NCBI GenBank assembly: GCA_031769625.1 | Contig: JAUIMM010001254.1 | Location: forward strand, 496,001-560,000 | Length of the DNA: 64,000 bases | Reading direction: 5' to 3' | Source: Taudactylus pleione | Taxonomy: Eukaryota; Chordata; Amphibia; Anura; Myobatrachidae | Translations under genes and position numbers: made by a program | Shown: positions 1 through 9,598 of the stretch, one piece after another | Position numbering within the stretch: the stretch's first letter is position 1 | How the letters are laid out: each line of letters begins with the position of its first letter | The notes under the pieces: generated by a model | Databases searched by the model: none | Seen by the model: only the letters and a program-made list of their open reading frames with translations | Told to the model about the DNA's origin: nothing

Positions 1-2586
1 GACACAACTCACCAGAAATATATTTACCCGTATGAAAATTTACGTAAGCCCCGGACCTTAAAAATCGGCCAAAATTTTTTATTTCAAAAATCCCCAAATT
101 CTGCTTAAAACTTTTGATACAACTTAAAAAAGATTTGCTGCGGTGACAGAAGTTGATTTTGGTGCTTAATTTTGATACAACTCACCAGAAATATATTTAC
201 CCGTATGAAAATTTACGTAAGCCCCGGACCTTAAAAAACGGCCCCAAATTTTTTTTTTCAAAAATCCCCTAATTCTGCTTAAAACTTTTGATACAACTTA
301 AAAAAGATTTGCTGCGGTGACAGAAGTTGATTTTGGTGCTTAATTTTGACACAACTCACCAGAAATATATTTACCCGTATGAAAATTTACGTAAGCCCCG
401 GACCTTAAAAATCAGGCCCCAATTTTTTATTTCAAAAATCCCCAAATTCTGCTTAAAACTTTTGATACAACTTAAAAAAGATTTGCTGCGGTGACAGAAG
501 TTGATTTTGGTGCTTAATTTTGACACAACTCACCAGAAATATATTTACCCATATGAAAATTTACGTAAGCCCCGGACCTTAAAAATCGGCCTAAAATTTT
601 TTTTTTCAAAAATCCCCAAATTGTGCTTAAAACTTTTGATACAACTTAAAAAAGATTTGCTGCGTTGACAGAAGTTGATTTTGGTGCTTAATTTTGACAC
701 AACTCATCAGAAAAATATTTACCTGTATGAAAATTTACGTAAGCCCCGGACCTTAAAAATCGGCCCAAAATTTTTTTTTTCAAAAATCCCCAAATTCTGC
801 TTAAAACTTTTGATACAACTTAAAAAAGATTTGCTGCGGTGACAGAAGTTGATTTTGGTGCTTAATTTTGACACAACTCACCAGAAATTTATTTACCCGT
901 ATGAAAATTTACGTAAGCCCCGGACCTTAAAAATCGGCCCAAAATTTTTTTTTTCAAAAATCCCCAAATTCTGCTTAAAACTTTTGATACAACTTAAAAA
1001 AGATTTGCTGCGGTGACAGAAGTTGATTTTGGTGCTTAATTTTGACACAACTCACCAGAAATATATTTACCCGTATGAAAATTTACGTAAGCCCCGGACC
1101 TTAAAAATCAGCCAAAATTTTTTTTTTTTAAAATCCCCAAATTCTGCTTAAAAGTTTTGATACAACTTAAAAAAGATTTGCTGCGGTGACAGAAGTTGAT
1201 TTTGGTGCATCATTTTGACACAACTCATCAGAAAAATATTTACCCATATGAAAATTTACGTAAGCCACGGACCTTAAAAATCGGGCAAAAATTTTTTTTT
1301 TCAAAAATCCCCAAATTCTGCTTAAAGCTTTTGATACAACTTAAAAAAGATTTGCTGCGGTGACAGAAGTTGATTTTGGTGTTTAATTTTGACACAACTC
1401 ACCAGAAATATATTTACCCATATGAAAATTTACGTAAGCCCCGGAGCTTAAAAATCGGCCAAAATTTTTTTTTTTCAAAAATCCCCAAATTGTGCTTAAA
1501 ACTTTTGATACAACTTAAAAAAGATTTGCTGCGGTGACAGAAGTTGATTTTGGTGCTTAATTTTGACACAACTCACCAGAAATATATTTACCCGTATAAA
1601 AATTTACGTAAGCCCAGGACCTTAAAAATCGGCCCAAAATTTTTTTTTTCAAAAATCCCCAAATTCTGCTTAAAACTTTTGATACAACTTAAAAAAGATT
1701 TGCTGCGGTGACAGAAGTTGATTTTGGTGCTTCATTTTGACACAACTCATGAGAAAAATATTTACCCGTATGAAAATTTACGTAAGCCACGGACCTTAAA
1801 AATCGGGCCAAAATTTTTTTTTTCAAAAATCCCCAAATTCTGCTTAAAACTTTTGATACAACTTAAAAAAGATTTGCTGCGGTGACAGAAGTTGATTTTG
1901 GTGCTTAATTTTGATACAACTCACCAGAAATATATTTACCCGTATGAAAATTTACGTAAGCCCCGGACCTTAAAAAATGGCCCCGAATTTTTTTTTTCAA
2001 AAATCCCCAAATTCTGCTTAAAACTTTTGATACAACTTAAAAAAGATTTGCTGCGGTGACAGAAGTTGATTTTGGTGCTTAATTTTGACACAACTCACCA
2101 GAAATATATTTACCCGTATGAAAATTTACGTAAGCCCCGGACCTTAAAAATCAGGCCCAAATTTTTTATTTCAAAAATCCCCAAATTCTGCTTAAAACTT
2201 TTGATACAACTTAAAAAAGATTTGCTGCGTTGACAGAAGTTGATTTTGGTGCTTAATTTTGACACAACTCATCAGAAAAATATTTACCCATATGAAAATT
2301 TACGTAAGCCCCGGACCTTAAAAATCGGCCTAAAAATTTTTTTTTCAAAAATCCCCAAATTGTGCTTAAAACTTTTGATACAACTTAAAAAAGATTTGCT
2401 GCGTTGACAGAAGTTGATTTTGGTGCTTAATTTTGACACAACTCATCAGAAAAATATTTACCTGTATGAAAATTTACGTAAGCCCCGGACCTTAAAAATC
2501 GGCCCCAAATTTTTTTTTTCAAAAATCCCCAAATTCTGCTTAAAACTTTTGATACAACTTAAAAAAGATTTGCTGCGGTGACAGAA
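1..2586. repeat. 173-174 bp satellite array, left segment
   Basis: About 15 head-to-tail monomers of an AT-rich satellite. Each monomer has the landmarks ACAACTCACCAG, TTACGTAA, CCCCGGACCTTAAAAATC, a T-tract of about 10, CCCCAAATTCTGC, GATACAACTT and TGCTGCGGTGACAGAAGTTG. Monomers differ by a few substitutions and small indels in the T-tract. The order of variant monomers from 174 to the right end (one with CCCCTAATTC, then one with ATCAGGCCC, then one with CGGCCTAAAA ending GCGTTGAC, then one with ACCTGTATG) recurs at 9970-12208. The segment is therefore part of a higher-order array. It contains no gene. Short minus-strand reading frames inside it are by-products of the repeat. Confidence 0.98.
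2571..2586. repeat. target-site duplication, left of LINE copy 1
   Basis: TGCTGCGGTGACAGAA stands directly left of the LINE 3' end and again directly right of its 5' end (9759-9774). The base before it differs on the two sides (T versus A), so the shared stretch is exactly 16 bp. It is ordinary satellite sequence. It is best read as a target-site duplication, although up to 9 bp on the 5' side could be element sequence if the true duplication is only GACAGAA. Confidence 0.85.
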
Positions 2587-3088
2587 TATGCTTCTTTATT
2601 TTAACTTGCAACAAAGATATATATATATATACAATAATTACATATATAAAAAATAAATAAATAAATAGATAAAATATATATATACACAAAATCAAATATC
2701 AACATAGGGATACACAATATTACTCCATATTATGCCTTATAACCAAAAGAAAACTTTACCAATCCTAATAATGAACAACTTATCTCCTATGAGAAAAAGT
2801 AAGCAAGGATTTTAGAACAACAACTACCTTAACCACTATCTATATATATATATTTTTTTTTTTTTATATTATATATGTATATATACACAGCAAACCATAA
2901 AACAATACAAAAAAACTTTAACTACTATCTATCTTATCTAATCCTACCCATCACCAATACACACCACCTCAGGTAGATGTATGTAAAACCTTTTCAACAA
3001 AAACCAAAAAATAGAATAAAAAATTTACAGGGAGTGAAAGGACAGAAAAGAAACCCAGCTGAACAAGAAGAGACTTTCAACCACCCAC
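2587..3088 (-). other. LINE copy 1 3' UTR
   Basis: This is the non-coding 3' region between the ORF2 stop and the end of the element. It carries TA microsatellites near 2619-2631 and 2841-2853, a T-tract of 13 (2853-2865), a second TA stretch near 2866-2886, and an AAAT-type repeat near 2648-2668, all read on the plus strand. The simple repeats differ in length between the three copies. The distal end, in sense orientation, is TTGCAAGTTAAAATAAAGAA followed by GCATA. No further ORF was recognised. Confidence 0.85.
2595..2600 (-). terminator. polyadenylation hexamer AATAAA at the LINE 3' end
   Basis: Plus-strand TTTATT reads AATAAA in the sense direction. Only 8 nt (GAAGCATA) separate it from the end of the element. 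Cleavage normally falls 10-30 nt past the hexamer, so processing would be expected inside the flanking satellite. The hexamer is conserved in all three copies (also 32715-32720 and 39916-39921). Confidence 0.6.
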
Positions 3089-6000
3089 TCAAGGGGGTTT
3101 CAAACGGCCCCACCACTGTGACCATCTGACAGCATCCAGTCTCCCCTTATCCAGATCCATCATCTTTTTCACCTCTTGCATAATCATACCTACCACCACA
3201 TCACAGGGGAGGACCTTCCTTCGAATAGATACCTGGCACCGTGCATTCCACGTGTGATACCTAACAGCTAAACTAACTAAAAAAATTGTGGTTAAATTAA
3301 AGTCACCGTATCTTCTGACTACCCCATAAGCCCACTCAGGGTAACTAAGACCCGAAAGGCACGGGATACCAATGGCCTTTGAAACCTCCTCATAAACCTT
3401 TACATTAAAAGGACACTCAAGCAGGAAGTGGTCCATCGTCTCCTCCACCCCTGGACATTCCTCCCGTGGGCAGCCACGTTCACTGGCACTTCGCCACCTG
3501 AGGTTCCCTCCAACATAAAGCCTCCCATGAAAAGTGAGCCAGGCAATATCTTTGAACTTGGGCGGTAACCTTTGTGAATTTAACAAAACCAATCCAGCCG
3601 AAGCGACATTACCTGGACAGTCCCTCAGTGACAGCGGAACATGAAAGTGGGTGTGCAAAATTCTTCTCTCCAACTCCCTCCTAGAGAAGTTTTTGACTTC
3701 ACCCACTCCCACGTCATATCGCTTTATCACCTTCAAGCTCTGGATGACGTAGATCGGGAGGTAACCATGACGAATCCGGAAACTTCTCACTTGGCCTCCA
3801 TCTATCCAGAATCTGAGGAAGGGAAACACCCATGGTCTAAATCCCTCTACCCACCGAGGAGGAGTGTCTAAAAACATGCTCCCAATGTTAAGCTTTAAAA
3901 AAGCTGTAACAAAAAAGATCACTGGGTTTACCATGTTCAAACCCCCATCTTTCCTCGGTCTGTAGGTGATACCCCTCTTCACTATATTGATCCTGTTCTT
4001 CCACAACAAGAGGAAGAACAAGGAATTCAATCTGGACCACAAAGATTGTGGCAAAAAGCACACGTAACTGACATACAAAAAAATCGGGATCAGGTAAGTT
4101 TTGCACAAGTCAACCCTTTCCCTCAAAGACAATTTCCATCTTTTCCAACTCTCTACCTTCTTGGTAGCATCCTCCAGCTTGTTAACCCAATTTAGGGAGG
4201 CATAATCTCCATGATCAAATTTGATACCAAGAATTTTAATCTGATCGTTGACCTGAGGGAAGCTGTCCGGAAGAGGAAAAGGCTCCCCCTCCTCCCCCAT
4301 CCAGAAAACATCACACTTTTCTCGGTTTACTCTGGAGCACGAAGCCTCAGAGTACTCGCAAATGAGGTGTTCTATGCCACGGGCCTCTGCCTGCGAGGAC
4401 AGAACCACCGTGACATCATCTGCGTAAGCCACCACCCTCAATGCAAACTCCGGACTCAGCTGCACCCCCCCTACAGTCCCACACTCTACCCTCCTAACAA
4501 AGGGATCGATTGCAAAGACATACAGGAGGGGGCTCAGGGGACACCCCTGACGAACACCCGAGCCTACACCAAAGGTAGGGCCCACCCAACCGTTTACCAG
4601 TGGAAAGCTTTCAGCCATACGATAGATCGTCTGTAACCAATTAACCACCCTCTCTGGAAGACCATACCATCTCAGTAGAGCCCAAAGGTACTCATGATTC
4701 ACTCGGTCAAAAGCTTTAGACTGATCCAATGCCAGTAAGTACTTTCCCCACTTCTCAGCCCTGCACCGCTCAATGGCCTCCCGGACACCAAGGACAGCAC
4801 TAAAAGTGCTACGACCCTTCACCGTACAGTGCTGAGAAGGAGAAAGCAACAGCTCAGAAAACTCTGAAAGCCTGTTAAACAGTACCTTTGCCAAAATCTT
4901 CCTGTCTGTATTGAGAAGGGCTATGGGGCGCCAGTTCTCAATACGAGACGAGTCCTTCCCTTTGGACAGCAAAATAAGCGCAGATAACCTCATGGAAGGA
5001 GGGAGGACTCCCTCATCCAGGCTCTCATTAAAAACTTCCACAAGGCGGGGAATCAGGAGGTCAGCAAAGGTCTTATAAAATTCAGATGTTAAACCATCTG
5101 GTCCTGGTGATTTCTTGGGATTTAAACCCATTATCGCCTTCCTAACTTCCTCTGCGGTTATATCACTTGCCAAGGAGTCAAGAGAGGCACCCTGAGAACT
5201 CAGACCAGGGGTTCCCCTCAGAAATTCCTCCATCCTCTCCCTGATGAGTGGCTGCTCAGACAGAAGATCAGAATAGTAGGACACAATAACATCCAGAATG
5301 CCTTCCTTGTCAGTACGAAGAACACCCTGTCCGTCCACCAGTCCTCTGACATGTTTGGCGTCGACTGACCTCCTACAGCTCTGGTAGGGATCAGGCGAGT
5401 GGTACATACCATAATCCCTTTCCAAAACCAAGGATGCCAATCGGTTATATTGGAACTCTTTCATCTGAGCCTTCACTCGGGAGATTTCCCCATCATCTCC
5501 CTCCTCAGAGATCAGGAAATCCAATTTCCTTCTCAGATTACGGTAGATATTTTGCTTTATCAAGTTTTTCCTAGCTATAAGGCCACGGAAAAATTTGCAG
5601 GTTCTCTTTTTAATCACCTCCCACCACTCAGACCTACTCCAACCAGCCTCCAGAAGTGTCTCCTGAGATTGAAAGAAGACCCTGAAGGACTGCCTAACTC
5701 TCTCTTCTTCCAGGAGTTCAGAGTTCAAACGCCACAGACCCCGCCCCTTCTGAGGGGTTTCTGAAGCATTCAAAGTTACTGAGAGCAAACCGTGATCGGA
5801 AAATTCCACCAACCTCACCCCAAGGGATGAAGTCTTGGAAGTCTCCTTAACAAAAAACCTATCTATCCTAGACCTACGACTACCACTAAAGTAGGTGAAA
5901 CCCGTGAGGTCTGGGGAGTGACGAATATGCACATCCACCAAACCAGCCTGTCTAACCATGCTAACTAAAAAATTGGAATCATAGCCCAGGGGTCTCCTTG

Positions 6001-6466
6001 AGCCTCCCCTGTCTTTTGGCCTAACAACGGTATTAAAATCACCACCAAAGACGACCTGCTGGGCTGTAAAAAGAAAAGGTTTTATCTCCATAAAGAGACT
6101 TTTCCTATCACCTGGTGTCTGTGGCCCATACACATTAATTAATCTCACATCTTGTCCCTTTATGTTGACATCCAAAATCATACATCTACCTGCTTGCAAT
6201 TCAATAACCTTGTGCACAGTTACCATATCAGAAAAAAGGACTGCCACCCCACCGTATGGCTCGGCCGCAAGAGACCAGTAAGAAGGACCCCTCCTCCACT
6301 CCTGCTTCGCCTTGTGGAGGATATCCAATTTACTAATCCTAGTCTCTTGCAAAAATAAAACATCAACATCAATCGTATTGAAAAAATCAAAGGCCATCAT
6401 ACGAGCACATTCGGACAACACGGAAGCCACATTAATCGTGGCACATCGTATAGGATGAGGATCCAT
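3089..6466 (-). CDS. LINE ORF2: APE endonuclease and reverse transcriptase (copy 1)
   Basis: 1125 aa, starting at an ATG with a good context (A at -3, G at +4). The endonuclease covers about residues 1-235: N12 (TINV), E41 (LQETR), Y113 (NVYGP), D143/N145 (GGDFN), D202 (RIDRFF) and the terminal SDH at 223-225. All expected APE catalytic positions are present. The reverse transcriptase lies at about 440-760: SPGPDG at 453-458, NWRPIALLN at 511-519, catalytic D581 (ALDQSKAFDRV), GVRQGCPLSP at 637-646, YADD at 681-684 and ILGIKF at 745-750. Near the C-terminus is C999-x4-C1004-x8-H1013-x4-C1018, the Cys/His motif found at the end of L1/Tx1-type ORF2 proteins. There is no RNase H domain. The protein would nick the target strand and prime reverse transcription from the nick. 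ORF2 lies 66 nt after ORF1 in the same frame. No lesion is seen. Confidence 0.95.
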   Translation of the reverse strand: MDPHPIRCATINVASVLSECARMMAFDFFNTIDVDVLFLQETRISKLDILHKAKQEWRRGPSYWSLAAEPYGGVAVLFSDMVTVHKVIELQAGRCMILDVNIKGQDVRLINVYGPQTPGDRKSLFMEIKPFLFTAQQVVFGGDFNTVVRPKDRGGSRRPLGYDSNFLVSMVRQAGLVDVHIRHSPDLTGFTYFSGSRRSRIDRFFVKETSKTSSLGVRLVEFSDHGLLSVTLNASETPQKGRGLWRLNSELLEEERVRQSFRVFFQSQETLLEAGWSRSEWWEVIKKRTCKFFRGLIARKNLIKQNIYRNLRRKLDFLISEEGDDGEISRVKAQMKEFQYNRLASLVLERDYGMYHSPDPYQSCRRSVDAKHVRGLVDGQGVLRTDKEGILDVIVSYYSDLLSEQPLIRERMEEFLRGTPGLSSQGASLDSLASDITAEEVRKAIMGLNPKKSPGPDGLTSEFYKTFADLLIPRLVEVFNESLDEGVLPPSMRLSALILLSKGKDSSRIENWRPIALLNTDRKILAKVLFNRLSEFSELLLSPSQHCTVKGRSTFSAVLGVREAIERCRAEKWGKYLLALDQSKAFDRVNHEYLWALLRWYGLPERVVNWLQTIYRMAESFPLVNGWVGPTFGVGSGVRQGCPLSPLLYVFAIDPFVRRVECGTVGGVQLSPEFALRVVAYADDVTVVLSSQAEARGIEHLICEYSEASCSRVNREKCDVFWMGEEGEPFPLPDSFPQVNDQIKILGIKFDHGDYASLNWVNKLEDATKKVESWKRWKLSLRERVDLCKTYLIPIFLYVSYVCFLPQSLWSRLNSLFFLLLWKNRINIVKRGITYRPRKDGGLNMVNPVIFFVTAFLKLNIGSMFLDTPPRWVEGFRPWVFPFLRFWIDGGQVRSFRIRHGYLPIYVIQSLKVIKRYDVGVGEVKNFSRRELERRILHTHFHVPLSLRDCPGNVASAGLVLLNSQRLPPKFKDIAWLTFHGRLYVGGNLRWRSASERGCPREECPGVEETMDHFLLECPFNVKVYEEVSKAIGIPCLSGLSYPEWAYGVVRRYGDFNLTTIFLVSLAVRYHTWNARCQVSIRRKVLPCDVVVGMIMQEVKKMMDLDKGRLDAVRWSQWWGRLKPP

Positions 6467-6532
6467 GTTTCTAGGTTATGGAATATTACAAGACCTTGCT
6501 TACTTTTACATACCATCACCAAAAAACAAGTC
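6467..6532 (-). other. ORF1-ORF2 spacer of LINE copy 1
   Basis: 66 nt (22 codons) separate the ORF1 stop from the ORF2 ATG. The two ORFs are in the same frame, and three further in-frame TAA codons lie in the spacer, so read-through fusion is ruled out. ORF2 must be reached by re-initiation, internal entry or a separate RNA. The spacer length is the same in all three copies (also 36600-36665 and 43795-43860). Confidence 0.8.
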
Positions 6533-9500
6533 TTAACACTGCACGCCAGCCCCCTGCGGGCCAGCCACACCACTGCTTGTGGCATCCCCACCCCCCTCCC
6601 TTCCACCCCCAGAGGGTACACCACCCTCCTCAGGGATCCCAGGGTCAGGGGCCTTGGCCACAAACTTTATGACCTGGCAGTGTACCCCACCACCAGTGCC
6701 ACTTGGCCCGACCCCCGAGCTCTGGGATGACTCCACATCAGTCTCTTTGACTACCTCCTGCTGAACCGCCACTGTCTCCTCCATTGCCACCACCTCCTCC
6801 TTTCTCCTTTCCACCACCCTTCTTTCCATCGGGGCCAGAGTTTCCTTATTTACCGCCTCTTCCCCCACCTCCGGGATTGACTCCCTTCTTTTTTTCCCGT
6901 CCCGGTGCCTCTCACTTTCTTTAAAAGACCTCTTTGTTTTTCTTTTGTTTTTTTTTGACACCAGATAACACTCTCCATCTTTCCTTATGATTTCCTCCTC
7001 ATCAGAGGAGAAAACATCAAATTTATTTGATAACACCACTTGTGTTTCTGCATCTTTCTCTTTTATCCCCTTCCCTCCCCGCCTAACCTCCTGAAATGTC
7101 TCCTCCATTACCTCCTCCCTACTTTCAACATTTACCACCTCATCCTGCTCTATACCCTCTTCTTCTACCTCATTCACCACCTCACTCACCACCACACTAC
7201 TACCCACCACCTGTTCTAACACCACATTGTGACTGGCTTTCGGACATCTGCTATAAGGGTGCCCCTCCACCCCACACAAATTGCACCTGACAGTGTGACA
7301 ATCTCTAGACCAGTGACCCACACCCCCACACAAAGAACACTTCACCACAGTGCACTCGGAACTAACGTGACGGTGATCACCACACTTAAAACATGTCCTC
7401 GGCTGCCCAGGATAAAAACACTGAACCCTGTCCCTACCTATATAGGCAGCCGAGGGCACATGCACACACCCCCTTTCAGAATACCTCAACCTAATTCCTA
7501 CTTCCCACGCCCCTCCCCACACACCCAACACATAACCAGCCTTTGTTACCCCCGATTCAAGATCACAAAATCTCTTAAGCCAAAAGGCAATATCCTCTGG
7601 AGGTAATGATTCATTTCTGACTAGGATCGTAGCTTTGACCCTGTCCTGCCTGGTGACCAGGTTAACCACATACTTCTCAAATGGGTCCTTGGATCTGCAC
7701 GCCTGCCACTTCACCCAGAAAACCTGCAGACCCCGGTACGACACAAAGCTCAAGTCATACTCCAGGGTCCGCACTGGGTGAATGCAGGCGTACAGATCTG
7801 CCGCACCGAACCCCAGGCTAAACACCATTTTAAGGAAAGCCTCTCTACTTGGGGCTTCCCCTGGAGCAATCCACTTAAATTGAACAAGGTTCCTTCTTTT
7901 GCCAACACCTCCAGGCGTAGGTGCAGCATATGACACATTATTTGCTCTTTGTCTAGTAACCACACTGGCATAAGACAGAACACTCAGAGCTGATTTAGCC
8001 TGCCTCTCACCTCTCGAGACCATGTCTTTTTCTATTGCAGCAGCAGCCACTCTAGCCCTTTCAGGGACTAACATTTTATCACCATATATAGTTTCAATCA
8101 CCTTTCTTTGTTCAGCCGAAAGAGTCTCTTTATTCAGTATCGGCATTCCCTGTGCCAATATTGGACGGCTGACTGATACAGATGACACCCCTGGCACTTC
8201 CTCAGGAGCCTTATCCTGATGGGATTCCCCCTCCATGCCAGCTTCTACCAATACTGCTGCCTGAATCAGCTCAGAATCCATGGCCTCAGTGCAATCAGGG
8301 ATAGTAGCATCCAGTTCCCCCACAGGTACTGTTGCTCCGCCTATAGGGACCAGGGGGACCAGGGTAACAATTTGGGCACCCCCACTCCCAATCCCCCCAG
8401 TCTCCTTTGCATCATCGCTTACCTTATCAACTGGCTCCCCCTGCACTCTCCGACCAGCATCCTCGGACGGCTGAGCCTCCACAGCAGCTGAAGACGGAAC
8501 CTCCTCCTGTTCTGACTTAACCACCTCCATGTCACTCATAGAGGTAGATTCCGATTTGATCATCTTTTTTTTTATTTTCTTTAAATATTCCAAGCGGTCC
8601 TTAGCATTTCCCAAAGAAACGGACAAAGCTGTAATTTCCTCCTTAAAAGACCATCTGTCCCAGGTAGCGCTAACATTTCTTTTTCTCTTTTTTTCGCTTA
8701 GCTTGTTGCTCAGCTTCCTAATCTCTTTTTGAAGCTGATCCATGCTCAAAGCAGCATACACGTCATCTTCTTCATCCGCAGACACTTGGTCCTCCTCCAC
8801 CGTCTTCTCCCCTTTTGCGGCACCCCCCGCTTCACTGCCAGTGGGGGCCACCATCTCCCCCTGAGTTGCCTCACTCAGGGGTCCCTCCACTGACAGTTTG
8901 GGGAGCACCGCTGGGCTAGGGGTCACCATAACTGCACCTCCAGCACTGATCACCAGATTGCTGCTTTCTGTCATCTCCATGTCCTCCGATTCACTGCCAG
9001 TGAGGGTCTCCATACCCCCCCGAGTTGCCTCACTCGGGGGTCCCTCCACTGGCAGTTTGGAGGCAAGACTTGCAGACACTGGTCCCATCTCCTCTGCACC
9101 GCTAGCGGGGGCCGCCATTACCCCCCGAGTTGCGTCACTCGGGGGTCCCGCCGCCAGCGGTTTGGAGACTGGCACTCTGCTGAACTCCACTGGACCCCCC
9201 GCTCTCCGAACTGAAAGTCCAGGGGGGTCCAGGACACCTCCTCCGCCAGCCGCCGGGTCCACCAGCACAGCAGCCGCCTTCCGACTCCCCGGCACGTCCG
9301 CCGCTGGTACAGGGAGTCCTCCGCTTGCCGCCGCCGTCCGCTCCATCAGCTCCGGCTGCTTCGGCTGCTCCGTCAGACTCCCCGCACTCCGTCTCCCGGG
9401 CAGGCGCGCCAAAGGGACAGGGGGGTCCGGAGCTCCAGCCGCGCACACTTGCGGCCTCCGCGAACCGGCGGGTGGATCCCCGGCCTCACGCTGCAGTCCT

Positions 9501-9598
9501 CCGGCAGGCAGGTTAGGCGGGTCAGGCGGGTCAGGCGGGACAGGAGCGACAGAACCCCTGCTTGATCCTCCAGCCCGGGGTCTGCCTCTCTTAGTCAT
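6533..9598 (-). CDS. LINE ORF1: gag-like RNA-binding protein with three CCHC zinc knuckles (copy 1)
   Basis: 1021 aa from the ATG at 9598 (MTKRGRPRAGG). The frame extends 8 codons upstream to a GTG, but the ATG has A at -3 and is the sensible start. Order of regions: Pro/Ala/Gly-rich N-terminus with three degenerate repeats carrying GPxSxATxG (about residues 150-250); an acidic patch, then a basic, helical, probably coiled-coil stretch (about 285-350, SMDQLQKEIRKLSNKL onward); a conserved globular region (about 560-735); three knuckles CFKCGDHRHVSSEC, CSLCGGVGHWSRDC and CNLCGVEGHPYSRC (736-749, 754-767, 772-785); and a charged C-terminal tail with possible nuclear signals (KKNKRKTKR). The region before the knuckles resembles proteins often annotated as ZCCHC3-like in fish and frogs. 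The likely role is binding element RNA to form the transposition particle. Confidence 0.92.
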   Translation of the reverse strand: MTKRGRPRAGGSSRGSVAPVPPDPPDPPNLPAGGLQREAGDPPAGSRRPQVCAAGAPDPPVPLARLPGRRSAGSLTEQPKQPELMERTAAASGGLPVPAADVPGSRKAAAVLVDPAAGGGGVLDPPGLSVRRAGGPVEFSRVPVSKPLAAGPPSDATRGVMAAPASGAEEMGPVSASLASKLPVEGPPSEATRGGMETLTGSESEDMEMTESSNLVISAGGAVMVTPSPAVLPKLSVEGPLSEATQGEMVAPTGSEAGGAAKGEKTVEEDQVSADEEDDVYAALSMDQLQKEIRKLSNKLSEKKRKRNVSATWDRWSFKEEITALSVSLGNAKDRLEYLKKIKKKMIKSESTSMSDMEVVKSEQEEVPSSAAVEAQPSEDAGRRVQGEPVDKVSDDAKETGGIGSGGAQIVTLVPLVPIGGATVPVGELDATIPDCTEAMDSELIQAAVLVEAGMEGESHQDKAPEEVPGVSSVSVSRPILAQGMPILNKETLSAEQRKVIETIYGDKMLVPERARVAAAAIEKDMVSRGERQAKSALSVLSYASVVTRQRANNVSYAAPTPGGVGKRRNLVQFKWIAPGEAPSREAFLKMVFSLGFGAADLYACIHPVRTLEYDLSFVSYRGLQVFWVKWQACRSKDPFEKYVVNLVTRQDRVKATILVRNESLPPEDIAFWLKRFCDLESGVTKAGYVLGVWGGAWEVGIRLRYSERGCVHVPSAAYIGRDRVQCFYPGQPRTCFKCGDHRHVSSECTVVKCSLCGGVGHWSRDCHTVRCNLCGVEGHPYSRCPKASHNVVLEQVVGSSVVVSEVVNEVEEEGIEQDEVVNVESREEVMEETFQEVRRGGKGIKEKDAETQVVLSNKFDVFSSDEEEIIRKDGECYLVSKKNKRKTKRSFKESERHRDGKKRRESIPEVGEEAVNKETLAPMERRVVERRKEEVVAMEETVAVQQEVVKETDVESSQSSGVGPSGTGGGVHCQVIKFVAKAPDPGIPEEGGVPSGGGREGGGDATSSGVAGPQGAGVQC
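7244..7393 (-). other. three CCHC zinc knuckles in ORF1 (copy 1)
   Basis: Three CX2CX4HX4C motifs are spaced by 4-residue linkers (TVVK and HTVR). All twelve zinc ligands are present. The same region lies at 37377-37526 in copy 2 and 44569-44718 in copy 3. Knuckles of this type bind single-stranded nucleic acid. Confidence 0.93.
8858..8881 (-). repeat. ORF1 hairpin 1 (9-bp arms, 6-nt loop)
   Basis: CCCCTGAGT / ACTCAGGGG is a perfect inverted repeat around TGCCTC. It sits in the third of the GPxSEATxG repeats as read in sense (residues 240-247). Compared with the other two hairpins, one T-A pair replaces a C-G pair. Equivalents are at 38991-39014 and 46182-46205. Confidence 0.75.
9017..9040 (-). 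repeat. ORF1 hairpin 2 (9-bp arms, 6-nt loop)
   Basis: CCCCCGAGT / ACTCGGGGG around TGCCTC, within the repeat at residues 187-194. Equivalents are at 39150-39173 (copy 2) and 46341-46364 (copy 3). Confidence 0.75.
9122..9145 (-). repeat. ORF1 hairpin 3 (9-bp arms, 6-nt loop)
   Basis: CCCCCGAGT / ACTCGGGGG around TGCGTC, within the repeat at residues 152-159. Equivalents are at 39255-39278 and 46446-46469. Confidence 0.75.

Noticed and set aside
1..2586. CENP-B box, tRNA or 5S rRNA internal promoter inside the monomer
   Set aside because: No stretch resembling the CENP-B box core or A/B-box spacing was found on either strand by reading.
2619..2886. Simple repeats in the 3' UTR as a LINE integration tail
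   Set aside because: They lie inside the 3' UTR, not at the junction, and unique sequence including AATAAA follows them.
6397..6663. An 88-codon minus-strand frame bridging the end of ORF1 and the start of ORF2
   Set aside because: It is out of frame with both ORFs and has no recognisable motif. The overlap follows from the short spacer.
6533..9598. Reading ORF1 as a retroviral or LTR-element gag because of the zinc knuckles
   Set aside because: There are no LTRs, protease, RNase H or integrase, and the partner ORF has an APE endonuclease. This is a non-LTR element.
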